The notes under the pieces were generated by a model. That model had not been told where the DNA came from. It ran no database searches and saw only the letters and a list, made by a program, of their open reading frames with translations. Below are positions 25,774 through 33,602 of a stretch of 64,000 nt of DNA, piece after piece. Position numbers and translations under genes: made by a program. Origin of the DNA: Promicromonospora sukumoe (lineage in GTDB: Bacteria; Actinomycetota; Actinomycetes; Actinomycetales; Cellulomonadaceae); assembly GCF_014137995.1 (NCBI RefSeq), contig NZ_JACGWV010000001.1, forward strand, positions 3,817,296 through 3,881,295, read 5' to 3'. How positions within the stretch are numbered: the first letter of the stretch is position 1; each line of letters starts with the position of its first letter.

Positions 25774-26985
25774 TCAGATGATGTTCGCCTCGGGGCCTCG
25801 TCGCCCCGGGCGTGTGGTGGGTTTGCTGTCCGCCGCGAACCGGTCCGCGCTGAAGCCGGACACGTCGATCGCCGGGGTGCGGCCGGCGTACAGGTTGCGC
25901 ACCACCTCGCCGACGGCGGGGGCCTGGAGGAACCCGTGGCCCGAGAAGCCGGTGGCGTACAGCACGCGGCCGGGCACGCCGGTGGCCTCGCCGATCAGGG
26001 CGTTGTGGTCGGGCGTCATCTCGTAGAGGCCCGCCCAGCCGCGGGCGACGGGCACGTCGGTCAGCCCGGGCGCGCAGCCGCCGATCGCGCCGCGCAGCAG
26101 CGGCAGCCAGGCCGGGTCGTAGGTGCGCTCGAACGCGACGGGCGTCTCCGGGTCCGCGATGCCGAGCAGCAGGCCGCCGGGCTCCGCGTTGTGGAAGTAG
26201 AACGTGGTGCCGTAGTCGATCGTGAACGGGACACGCTGCGGAGCGGGGTCCAGCCGCGGCGTGAACCCGATCTGCCGCCGGTAGGGGTCCACGGGCAGGT
26301 CGAGGCCCGCCTTCGTGGCCAGGTCCCGGGTCCAGGCCCCGGTGCACAGCACGACGGCGCCGGTCCGTACCCGGCCCTGGCTGGTCCAGACGGCGACGAC
26401 GTCGTCGCCCCGGGTCTCGACGTCCTGCACGGTCACGTGGGTGCGGACGGTGGCGCCGTGCCGCTCGGCACCGGCCGCGTAGCCCTCCACGACGGCCCCC
26501 GGGTAGGCGAACCCGTCGCGCGCGGCGTAGGCGGCCCCGGCGTAACGGCCGGCGTCGACGTACGGGTTCAGGCGGCGCACCTCGTCGTGGCCGAGCATGC
26601 GGCTGGCGACACCGCGCTCGTTCTGCATCGCGACGGACTCCTCGAACAGCGCGACGTCGTCGGCGTCCGGCAGGAGGAAGAGGTAACCCGGCTGCTGCAG
26701 GCCGATGTCCGCGCCCGGGCGGTTCGCGAAGTCCTCGTACAGGTCGAGGCTGCGGTCGCCGAGGTCGACGTTCGCGGGGTCGGAGAACTGTGCCCGCACT
26801 CCCCCGATGGGCTTGCCCGAGCTGCCCGAGGCCAGCTCGTCGGCCTCCAGGAGCAGCACGTCGACGCCGTCCTCGGCGAGGTGGAACGCGACCGACGCAC
26901 CGAGCGCACCCCCGCCCACCACGACGACGTCGGCGCGCGCGGGCAGCCGTCCCCGACGGTCCGCGGGGCGGCGTGCTGAGGTCAT
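25774..26985 (-). CDS. FAD-dependent amino acid oxidoreductase (DAO family), possible pipecolate oxidase
   Basis: This 403-residue flavoprotein has an N-terminal Rossmann motif (VVVVGGGALGASVAFHLAEDGVDVLLLEAD), a mid ATG-like motif (AVVLCTGAWT) and a C-terminal FAD segment (YATGFSGHGFLQAPAVGEV). It resembles sarcosine oxidase/glycine oxidase-type enzymes. Next to hglS and amaB, an L-pipecolate oxidase role (making the AmaB substrate, analogous to Pseudomonas AmaA) is likely but inferred. ATG 26983-26985 has AGGA 7 bases upstream. It is the first gene of the unit; the promoter should lie in 26986-27129. Confidence 0.8.
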   Translation of the reverse strand: MTSARRPADRRGRLPARADVVVVGGGALGASVAFHLAEDGVDVLLLEADELASGSSGKPIGGVRAQFSDPANVDLGDRSLDLYEDFANRPGADIGLQQPGYLFLLPDADDVALFEESVAMQNERGVASRMLGHDEVRRLNPYVDAGRYAGAAYAARDGFAYPGAVVEGYAAGAERHGATVRTHVTVQDVETRGDDVVAVWTSQGRVRTGAVVLCTGAWTRDLATKAGLDLPVDPYRRQIGFTPRLDPAPQRVPFTIDYGTTFYFHNAEPGGLLLGIADPETPVAFERTYDPAWLPLLRGAIGGCAPGLTDVPVARGWAGLYEMTPDHNALIGEATGVPGRVLYATGFSGHGFLQAPAVGEVVRNLYAGRTPAIDVSGFSADRFAADSKPTTRPGRRGPEANII

Positions 26986-27090
26986 GCACGCATCCTGCCA
27001 CGGGCTCCTGCGAATGCGGACCCCCGCCGGAAGTCTTCCTGCACAAGGCCCGCGCCTACGGCGAAAACCCCACCCACGCACTCATCTCGC

Positions 27091-27137
27091 CGAAGTAGAA
27101 CTGTGGCGAGATAGAACTGCGGCGAAGTTCTACTTCG
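27091..27137. repeat. Inverted repeat overlapping the end of zur
   Basis: Arms CGAAGTAGAACT (27091-27102) and its complement (27126-27137) surround a GC-rich 23-base centre that contains a partial further copy (ATAGAACTGCGGCGA). The right arm includes the zur stop codon, so the element may serve as the zur terminator. Confidence 0.65.
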
Positions 27138-27525
27138 CTGCGGCGCGGCAGTCCGCGCAGGTGCCCCACAGCTCGATGGTGTGCTCGATGTCGTCGAAGC
27201 CCTGGGCCGCGGCGACCTTCGAGGCCCAGGCCTCGACCGTGGGGCCGTCGATCTCGACGGTGCGGCCGCACATGCGGCACACCAGGTGGTGGTGGTGTTC
27301 GCGCCGGGCGCAGCGGCGGTACAGGCTCTCGCCGTCCTCCGCGCGCAGCACGTCCACCTCGCTGGCCTCGGCAAGCGCCTGGAGCGCCCGGTAGACGGTC
27401 GCGAGGCCCACGGACTCGCCGCGGGCCCGCAGCGCCTCGTGGAGCTGCTGGGCCGAGCGGAAGTCCGCGAGCTCGTCGAGCGCCTCGACGACAGCGGTGC
27501 GCTGGCGGGTCATGCGTGCGGTCAT
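27130..27525 (-). CDS. zur: Zinc uptake regulator (Fur family)
   Basis: This 131-residue Fur-family repressor has a winged-helix DNA-binding half (MTRQRTAVVEALDELADFRSAQQLHEALRARGESVGLATVYRALQAL) and a metal-binding half with HHHH, CRMCG and CADC zinc-site residues. As the last gene of znuA-znuC-znuB-zur it is most simply Zur, the zinc-responsive repressor of its own operon. The ATG shares one base with the znuB stop. A second in-frame ATG lies four codons later. Confidence 0.92.
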   Translation of the reverse strand: MTARMTRQRTAVVEALDELADFRSAQQLHEALRARGESVGLATVYRALQALAEASEVDVLRAEDGESLYRRCARREHHHHLVCRMCGRTVEIDGPTVEAWASKVAAAQGFDDIEHTIELWGTCADCRAAAK

Positions 27526-28460
27526 CAGCGGCACTCCTTCGCGGCGGCGGCCGCGCGTTCGGTGGCGGCCGCAGGCAGGTCGACGTCGTCGGGCAGGTCG
27601 GGATGTGGGTCGTGCGCGGGGCGCCGTCGGCTGAGGAGCGGCGCCAGCAGGGAGACCACCGCGTACACCCCGATGGCGAGCACCACGATAGTGGCGCCGG
27701 GCGAGACGTTGTACCAGTAGGTGATGCTCAGGCCCGTCAGGCAGACCACCACGCCGACGACGCACGCGGTCAGCATCGTGCGGCCGAAGGCGTGCGTGAC
27801 CTGCTGCGCGATGGCGACGGGCACGATCATCAGCGCGCTGACCAGCAGCAGGCCGACGACCCGCATGGCGACCGTCACGGTCAGGGCGGAGACGACGGCG
27901 ACGATGATGTTCAGCGCCCAGACCGGCAGGCCGGAGGCGGTCGCGAACTCCTCGTCGTGGCTCACGGAGAACAGCGCGTGCCGCAGGCCCACGCCGACCG
28001 CGAGAACCACGGCCGAGAGCACGACGGTGAGCCAGAGGTCGGCGTCGGACACCGTGGAGATGGAGCCGAACAGGTACTGCATGAGGTTCCCGGAGGACCC
28101 GCCGGCGATGCCGATGAGCAGCACACCGCCCGCGATGCCGCCGTAGAACATGATGGCGAGCGCCAGGTCGCCCGAGGTGCGGCCGCGGCGGCGGACCACC
28201 TCGATGAGCACGGAGCCGACCACCGCGGCGACCACGGCGCCCGGGACGGCCAGCGCGTCGTTCGGCGTCAGGCCCATGCCCGCGCCGACGAGCCAGCCCA
28301 GCGCGACGCCGGTCAGGGCGACGTGCCCGATGCCGTCGCCCAGCAGGGAGAGCTTGCGCTGCACCAGGTAGGTGCCGACGACGGGAGCCGTGACGCCGAC
28401 CAGCAGCGCGGCGATGAGCGCCCGCTGCATGAACGGGTCGGTCAGCATGAGCATGATCAC
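27525..28460 (-). CDS. znuB: Zinc ABC transporter permease
   Basis: This 311-residue membrane protein of the ABC-3 family has about eight hydrophobic segments and the family features YLVQRKLSLLGDGIGHVALTGVALG and VGLLLVSALMIVPVAIA. It forms the zinc channel with ZnuC. A hydrophilic C-terminus (RRPAHDPHPDLPDD) ends the protein. The start is GTG 28458-28460, overlapping the znuC stop by 4 bases. Confidence 0.93.
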   Translation of the reverse strand: MIMLMLTDPFMQRALIAALLVGVTAPVVGTYLVQRKLSLLGDGIGHVALTGVALGWLVGAGMGLTPNDALAVPGAVVAAVVGSVLIEVVRRRGRTSGDLALAIMFYGGIAGGVLLIGIAGGSSGNLMQYLFGSISTVSDADLWLTVVLSAVVLAVGVGLRHALFSVSHDEEFATASGLPVWALNIIVAVVSALTVTVAMRVVGLLLVSALMIVPVAIAQQVTHAFGRTMLTACVVGVVVCLTGLSITYWYNVSPGATIVVLAIGVYAVVSLLAPLLSRRRPAHDPHPDLPDDVDLPAAATERAAAAAKECR

Positions 28461-29311
28461 GGGCGCACCTCCAGGTCCAGGGCCCGCGACTCGGCGGAGT
28501 CGAGGGCGTTGTCGTCGGCGTGCGGGTGCTGGTGCCGGTGTCCCGCGCGGTCGTGGTCGTGCCGGGCGGGCGGCGGGGCGCCGTCGTGCACCACCTTGCC
28601 GTGCCGCAGCACGACGGCGCGCGTGACGAGCGGTTCGAGCTCGCCGAGCTCGTGCAGGACGACGAGCACCGTCAGGCCGCCGTCGACCAGCCGCGCCATG
28701 GTGGCGGCGAACGCCTCCTGGCTGGCCATGTCGACGCCGGCGACGGGCTCGTCCAGGACGAGCAGGTCGGGCTCGCGGACCAGGGCGCGCGCGATGAGGA
28801 TGCGCTGCTGCTGGCCGCCCGAGAGGAGGTGCACGGGGTCGTGCACGCGGTCGGCGAGGCCCACCTGTTCCAGGGCGGCGCCGACCCGGTCGCGCCAGCC
28901 GCGCGGCAGCCGCAGGCGGCGACCGTGCAGCAGGCCTGACGCGACGACCTCCTGCGCGGTCGACGGGATGCCGCCGGCCGCGCCGGCGCGCTGCGGCACG
29001 TAGCCGATGCGGCCCCAGTCGACCGTCGCGCCGCGCCGGCCAGGCCCGAGGGGCCGGCCGAGCAGCCGCACGGTGCCCTCGGACAGCACGTTGATGCCGA
29101 CCAGGGACTTGACCAGCGTGGACTTGCCGGAGCCGTTCGCGCCGAGCAGCGCGACGACCTCGCCGTGCTCGACCGTCAGGTCGATGCCGCGCAGGATGTG
29201 GCTGGCGCCCGCACGGAAGTGCAGGCCGCGCGCCTCGATGACGGGTTCGCTCGTCTCGCTCACCTGCCTAGTCTCCACCTGAACGGCCTTCGCCTGCCCC
29301 ACGTCCGTCAT
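28457..29311 (-). CDS. znuC: Zinc ABC transporter ATPase
   Basis: This 284-residue ATPase has Walker A (GANGSGKST), signature (LSGGQQQRILIARAL), Walker B (LLVLDEPVAGVD) and the switch His (VVLHELGEL). The C-terminal tail is His-rich (ARHDHDRAGHRHQHPHAD), which could bind zinc and is seen in other zinc-transport ATPases. The ATG overlaps the znuA stop by 4 bases. It energises ZnuB. Confidence 0.94.
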   Translation of the reverse strand: MTDVGQAKAVQVETRQVSETSEPVIEARGLHFRAGASHILRGIDLTVEHGEVVALLGANGSGKSTLVKSLVGINVLSEGTVRLLGRPLGPGRRGATVDWGRIGYVPQRAGAAGGIPSTAQEVVASGLLHGRRLRLPRGWRDRVGAALEQVGLADRVHDPVHLLSGGQQQRILIARALVREPDLLVLDEPVAGVDMASQEAFAATMARLVDGGLTVLVVLHELGELEPLVTRAVVLRHGKVVHDGAPPPARHDHDRAGHRHQHPHADDNALDSAESRALDLEVRP

Positions 29312-30300
29312 GCGCAGACCAGTCCCTCCTCGAGCGCGGCGAGGTTGGCCCGCATCACGGAGACGTAGTCGTCGCCCGCGGCCGAGGCGTCCTCGGACAG
29401 GCCCTCCAGCGGGTCCAGGACGGCGGTGTCGACGCCCAGGTCGGAGGCCAGCGTCTCGGTCACCTTGGGGCTTACCAGGGTCTCCGAGTACAGCGTGGTG
29501 ACGCCGTTGGCGCGGACCACGTCGCCGATCTCGCGCAGGCGCGCCGGGGACGGCTCCGCCTCGGGGTCGAGCTCGGAGATGCCCACCTGCTCCAGGGCGT
29601 AGCGGTCGGCGAGGTAGCCGAACGCGGCGTGGCTCGTCACCAGGGTCGCGCCCTGGCAGGCCGCGAGGCCGTCGGCCATCTCCTGGTCCAGCGCGTCGAG
29701 CTGCTCGCCGAGGCGCAGCGCGCCGGCCGCGTACTCGTCGGCGTGCTCCGGGTCGACGGCCGCGAGCTCGTCGGCGACGGCCTGCCCGACGGCGGCGAGC
29801 CGGCTCGGGTCCAGCCAGAAGTGCGGGTCGGTCGCGCCGTGGTCGTGGCCGTCGCCCTCCTCGGCGTGCTCGGCGTGCTCCTCCTCGGTCTCGCCCTCGT
29901 GCCCCTCCTCCTCGGTGCCCGCGTGCTCGACCAGCCCGGCGGCGTCCGCGGCGTCGACCACGTGCTCAGGGGCGCGGGACTCGACACCCTCGTCGACGGC
30001 GGCCTGGAAGCCGGACAGGTAGACCACCAGGTCGGCGGTGCCGATCTCGCGGACCTGGGCCGGGGACAGCTCCAGGTCGTGCGGCTCGGCGGCGGGCGGG
30101 GTCAGGTTGTCGACGGTGACCAGGTCGCCGCCGATCTGCTGCGCCACGTACTGGAGCGGGTAGAACGACGCGAGCACGACGACGCCGTCGGACTCACCAC
30201 CCGCGCCGCCCGCCCCCGGGGCGGAGCAACCCGCGAGGGTCGCCGCACCGGCGAGGACGAGGCTGGTCAGGGCGGCGCCGGTGGCGCGGGTCGAGGTCAT
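29308..30300 (-). CDS. znuA: Zinc-binding lipoprotein of ABC transporter
   Basis: This 330-residue cluster A-I metal-binding protein delivers zinc to ZnuB. It has a signal peptide with lipobox LAGC, a His/Glu-rich flexible loop (EEEGHEGETEEEHAEHAEEGDGHDHG) followed by the ligand motif DPHFWLDPS, and later ligands in TSHAAFGYLA and TLYSETLVS. ATG 30298-30300 is chosen because it gives a standard signal peptide; the ATG five codons upstream lies inside a Zur box. It is the first gene of the Zur-controlled operon. Confidence 0.94.
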   Translation of the reverse strand: MTSTRATGAALTSLVLAGAATLAGCSAPGAGGAGGESDGVVVLASFYPLQYVAQQIGGDLVTVDNLTPPAAEPHDLELSPAQVREIGTADLVVYLSGFQAAVDEGVESRAPEHVVDAADAAGLVEHAGTEEEGHEGETEEEHAEHAEEGDGHDHGATDPHFWLDPSRLAAVGQAVADELAAVDPEHADEYAAGALRLGEQLDALDQEMADGLAACQGATLVTSHAAFGYLADRYALEQVGISELDPEAEPSPARLREIGDVVRANGVTTLYSETLVSPKVTETLASDLGVDTAVLDPLEGLSEDASAAGDDYVSVMRANLAALEEGLVCA

Positions 30301-30314
30301 GAGAACGATTCTCA
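30300..30314. promoter_or_regulatory. Zur box overlapping the znuA start
   Basis: TGAGAACGATTCTCA is a perfect inverted repeat (6-bp arms, 3-base centre) matching the Zur-box type TGAnAAnnnTTnTCA. It abuts the znuA ATG. Confidence 0.8.
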
Positions 30315-30320
30315 CGCTTG

Positions 30321-30337
30321 TTGAGAACGGTTGTCAA
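30321..30337. promoter_or_regulatory. Second Zur box upstream of znuA
   Basis: TTGAGAACGGTTGTCAA fits the same pattern with one imperfect pair. Its centre is 22 bp (about two helical turns) from the first box, which would allow two Zur dimers on one face of the DNA. Confidence 0.75.
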
Positions 30338-30375
30338 AGATCGGGACCGAGAGGTCGGTCACGCGTATCGATCCT

Positions 30376-30422
30376 CGCTGGTCGAGCTTGTCGAGACCTG
30401 GTTTCGACAGGCTCAACCAGCG
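30376..30422. repeat. GGTCGAGC-family palindrome between znuA and glyS
   Basis: Arms CGCTGGTCGAGCTTGTCGAG... (30376-30398) and a diverged complement (30400-30422) lie in a divergent promoter region, so this copy is not at the end of any gene. It separates the Zur boxes from the glyS upstream region. Confidence 0.8.
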
Positions 30423-30481
30423 GAGCCGGACGGTAGGCTGGGCGGACGTTACTTCCACCTGTTCCCCTGGAGAGATCCCTC

Positions 30482-31894
30482 GTGTCCGACAAGTCAGTGC
30501 GCTCTGCGCAGACCGCCAAGCTCGACGCCGTCGTCTCGCTCGCGAAGCGACGAGGTTTCGTCTTCCCGTCGGGCGAGATCTACGGCGGTACGCGCTCTGC
30601 GTGGGACTACGGACCGCTCGGTGTGGAGCTCAAGGAGAACATCAAGAAGCAGTGGTGGCGTGCGATGGTCACGAGCCGGGACGACATCGTCGGCCTCGAC
30701 TCCTCCGTCATCCTGCCCCGCCAGGTCTGGGTCGCCTCCGGCCACGTCGGCGTGTTCACCGACCCGCTCACCGAGTGCCTCTCGTGCCACAAGCGGTTCC
30801 GCGTGGACCAGATGCAGGAGGCGCACGCGGAGAAGAAGGGCATCGACGACCCGGACTCCGTGCCCCTGACCGACCTGGTGTGCGTGAACTGCGGCACCCG
30901 CGGCCAGTGGACCGAGCCCCGCGACTTCAACATGATGCTGAAGACGTACCTCGGCCCGGTCGAGGACGAGTCCGGCCTGCACTACCTGCGCCCCGAGACC
31001 GCGCAGGGCATCTTCGTGAACTTCGCGAACGTCGCCGCCGCGGCCCGCAAGAAGCCGCCGTTCGGCATCGGCCAGATCGGCAAGTCGTTCCGCAACGAGA
31101 TCACGCCGGGCAACTTCATCTTCCGGACGCGCGAGTTCGAGCAGATGGAGATGGAGTTCTTCGTCAAGCCCGGCGAGGACGAGGAATGGCACCAGTACTG
31201 GATCGACTACCGCACCAACTGGTACACGGACCTCGGCATCTCGGCCGACAACCTGCGCCTCTTCGAGCACCCGAAGGAGAAGCTGTCGCACTACTCGACC
31301 CGCACCGTCGACATCGAGTACCGCTTCGGCTTCCAGGGCAGCGAGTGGGGTGAGCTCGAGGGCATCGCCAACCGGACGGACTTCGACCTGAAGACCCACA
31401 CGGAGAGCTCCGGCAAGGACCTGGCGTACCGCGACCCGGTGACGAACGAGAAGTACTACCCGTACGTCATCGAGCCCGCCGCGGGCCTGACCCGGTCGCT
31501 CATGGCGTTCCTGGTCGAGGCGTACGCCGAGGACGAGGCCCCGAACACCAAGGGCGGCGTCGACAAGCGCACCGTGCTGCGCCTGGACCCCCGCCTGGCC
31601 CCCGTCAAGGCCGCGGTGCTGCCGCTGTCCAAGACGGCGGACCTGCTCCCGACGTCGGAGAAGCTGTCCGCCGAGCTGCGCAAGTACTGGAACATCGACT
31701 ACGACGTGACGCAGGCCATCGGCAAGCGCTACCGCCGCCAGGACGAGATCGGCACGCCGTTCTGCATCACCGTCGACTTCGAGACCCTCGACGACCAGGC
31801 CGTCACCATCCGGCACCGCGACACCATGCAGCAGGAGCGCGTCGCCCTGGACAAGGTCGTCGGCTACCTGGCCGGCCACCTCGTCGGCGCCTGA
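30482..31894 (+). CDS. glyS: Glycyl-tRNA synthetase (single-chain, alpha2 type)
   Basis: This 470-residue class II synthetase charges tRNA-Gly. Motif 2 ([33 protein letters not shown]) and motif 3 ([19 protein letters not shown]) are clear, and the N-terminal [30 protein letters not shown] is typical. Cys pairs (CLSCHKR, CVNCGTR) indicate a zinc site in the insertion. The C-terminal anticodon-binding domain is complete. GTG 30482 is preceded by GGAGAG. It faces the XRE-type gene, 22 bp away. Confidence 0.97.
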   Translation: MSDKSVRSAQTAKLDAVVSLAKRRGFVFPSGEIYGGTRSAWDYGPLGVELKENIKKQWWRAMVTSRDDIVGLDSSVILPRQVWVASGHVGVFTDPLTECLSCHKRFRVDQMQEAHAEKKGIDDPDSVPLTDLVCVNCGTRGQWTEPRDFNMMLKTYLGPVEDESGLHYLRPETAQGIFVNFANVAAAARKKPPFGIGQIGKSFRNEITPGNFIFRTREFEQMEMEFFVKPGEDEEWHQYWIDYRTNWYTDLGISADNLRLFEHPKEKLSHYSTRTVDIEYRFGFQGSEWGELEGIANRTDFDLKTHTESSGKDLAYRDPVTNEKYYPYVIEPAAGLTRSLMAFLVEAYAEDEAPNTKGGVDKRTVLRLDPRLAPVKAAVLPLSKTADLLPTSEKLSAELRKYWNIDYDVTQAIGKRYRRQDEIGTPFCITVDFETLDDQAVTIRHRDTMQQERVALDKVVGYLAGHLVGA

Positions 31895-31916
31895 GGTCTC
31901 GGGGCTCGATCAGCAG

Positions 31917-32660
31917 CTAGTCGCGCGCGTCCTGGGTCTGCTCCCGCAGCAGGCGCAGGACGCGCGCCGCGTTACGGTCCGTGCTCTCGATCTCGTGCAG
32001 CGGTTGGACCCTGAGCGGCGCGTGCTCGCCGACGACGGTGACCGCGCGTTCCGCTTCCGCCGCCGGGACGAACCGCACGACGAACGTACGGAGCCAGAAC
32101 TCCAGCAGGAACCGCCCGTCCTCGCCGAGGTCCACGAGCCGGGCGACACCCTCGGCGGTCCGGACACCACCCAGCGGGTACGGGTGCCCCACCGGGGTCA
32201 CCGCGGCCGCCCCCGTGCGAAGCAGGGCGGCAAGCCACTCCACCGCCTCGGGGCCGTCCGGCAGCGCCAGGCCGATGGGCTCCGTCAAGGGCAGCGGCGC
32301 CCCGACCACGGCCGCGGCGGCAAGCCCTTCGAACCGGTAGTCCAGGCCGGTCAGCCCCTCCATGAGCGACACCGTCATGCTCAGGTCATCGGCGACCTGC
32401 GTGTCGCCGACCTGGGCGGAGAGCGCGCGGCGGACATCATCGTCCAGCGGTTCGAGCTCGATCCTCATCTGCTGGCCTGCGGCGGCCAGGAGCCCCGTCA
32501 ACATCTCCCACGACGGCGAGCGCGCGCCTGTCTCGATCGCCGCCACGGTCGCCCGCGAGACGCCCGCGCGCTCCGCCAGCTTCGCCTGGGTCTGTTTCGC
32601 GCCATGCCGGGCCTCCTTCACGAGCTGTGCCACGCCGCCCCGCGCCTCGTCGATCTCCAT
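31917..32660 (-). CDS. XRE-family regulator with uncharacterised C-terminal domain
   Basis: This 247-residue protein has an N-terminal XRE helix-turn-helix (LVKEARHGAKQTQAKLAERAGVSRATVAAIETGARSPSWEMLTGLLAAAG, about residues 13-63) and a roughly 170-residue C-terminal region with no recognised fold, ending in the segment GRFLLEFWLRTFVVRFVPAAEAERAV. It could be an antitoxin-like or ligand-sensing regulator, but no toxin partner sits beside it. No signal peptide. It starts at ATG 32660 and converges with glyS. Confidence 0.8.
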   Translation of the reverse strand: MEIDEARGGVAQLVKEARHGAKQTQAKLAERAGVSRATVAAIETGARSPSWEMLTGLLAAAGQQMRIELEPLDDDVRRALSAQVGDTQVADDLSMTVSLMEGLTGLDYRFEGLAAAAVVGAPLPLTEPIGLALPDGPEAVEWLAALLRTGAAAVTPVGHPYPLGGVRTAEGVARLVDLGEDGRFLLEFWLRTFVVRFVPAAEAERAVTVVGEHAPLRVQPLHEIESTDRNAARVLRLLREQTQDARD

Positions 32661-32749
32661 TCCCTCATCGTGCCCGGCACGACGCCCCGGCGCAGGGAAG
32701 ATCGGCCCGGCCTGTGGACAACCGTCCGGGGGTGACTGTGCGAATTTGA

Positions 32750-32794
32750 GGTGTGTTGCTCCGCGTAGACATTGTCGACGCAGAGCAACACACC
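32750..32794. repeat. Palindrome family B, copy 1
   Basis: Perfect 12-bp arms (GGTGTGTTGCTC and complement) enclose a 21-base loop that includes GTAGACATTGTCGACGCA. The same arms and loop recur at 51275-51325. It lies in the 293-bp divergent gap between the XRE gene and the excalibur-like gene, a region otherwise without visible features. Confidence 0.85.
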
Positions 32795-32953
32795 TCCAGG
32801 ACGTAGACCTTCCCCGGGACCATCGAGAGAGCCGCGGTCTTCACCCGGGTGAGGTCGGTCGGAACCGTGTCAGATTGTGGCCCTGAGCAGGTCTGGGACT
32901 CGTAGCGTGCCGCGTTCGAAGGCACTCCGACTCGAGGAAGAGACTGGTCCCGT

Positions 32954-33493
32954 ATGTTCCGTCGAACCATCGTCGCCCTGGTGAGCGTGCTCGCGCTCGT
33001 ACTCACGGCGTCGGTCCCCGCGCAGGCCGGCACCGCCCGCAGCACGAGCATCACGGCTCGCGCGGCGTCCGACACTGTCGCGAAGAGCAAGTCGATCGTC
33101 CTGAAGGGCAAGCTCACGTACAAGACGGACGGACGGTGGCGCGCGCTGTCCGGGCGGGTGCTCACGGTCCACTTCGACCCGGCGGGGTCGGCCGGGTCGC
33201 GCAAGGTCGCGACGATCAAGACCACCCGGACCGGGGCCTACACGTTCAAGACCACCGCGTCGAAGTCCGGCTCGTGGACCGTGAAGTTCGGCGGCAAGAA
33301 GGGCTCCCTGCGCGCCGACACGGCCCGCGACTCCGTCTGCGTCTACACCGCCGGACGGTGGCAGTGCCCCGTCACGGCCGACAACCCGGACCTGGACTGC
33401 GCCGACATCGGCAAGACCGTGCGGATCACCGGCAAGGACTACCACCGCCTCGACGCGGACAACGACGGCTGGGGCTGCGACTCCTACTCCTGA
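32954..33493 (+). CDS. Secreted protein with excalibur-like calcium-binding C-terminus
   Basis: This 179-residue protein has a Sec signal peptide ending near QAGTA (about residue 26), a lysine/threonine-rich beta-type middle and a C-terminal module DLDCADIGKTVRITGKDYHRLDADNDGWGCDSYS, where DxDxDG-type acidic residues and paired Cys match excalibur domains. It is probably an exported cell-surface or secreted protein; its biochemical role is unknown. ATG 32954 is preceded by GAGGAAGAG at rather long spacing. Confidence 0.8.
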   Translation: MFRRTIVALVSVLALVLTASVPAQAGTARSTSITARAASDTVAKSKSIVLKGKLTYKTDGRWRALSGRVLTVHFDPAGSAGSRKVATIKTTRTGAYTFKTTASKSGSWTVKFGGKKGSLRADTARDSVCVYTAGRWQCPVTADNPDLDCADIGKTVRITGKDYHRLDADNDGWGCDSYS

Positions 33494-33525
33494 CCCGCTG
33501 GGTGACCCCGTGAGCCGGTAGACCC

Positions 33526-33562
33526 GGTCGGTACGTGCCTCGCACCGGGGCGCGTACCGACC
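33526..33562 (+). terminator. Terminator-like hairpin after the excalibur-like gene
   Basis: 10-bp arms GGTCGGTACG and CGTACCGACC flank a 17-base loop that itself contains a small GTGC/GCAC hairpin. It sits 33 bp after the stop and 22 bp before the IdeR-like box. Confidence 0.6.
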
Positions 33563-33583
33563 ATCCCACGCCTTGTGGAATGC

Positions 33584-33602
33584 TTAGGCAATGCTTACCT
33601 CA
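33584..33602. promoter_or_regulatory. IdeR/DtxR-like iron box at the start of the siderophore importer operon
   Basis: TTAGGCAATGCTTACCTCA matches 14 of 19 positions of the DtxR/IdeR consensus TTAGGTTAGGCTAACCTAA and overlaps the permease start codon at 33591. Iron-replete IdeR would block transcription or initiation here. Confidence 0.65.

Noticed and set aside
32661..32953. A missed small gene between the XRE and excalibur-like genes
   Set aside because: Apart from the family B palindrome no frame has a start signal and convincing codon use.
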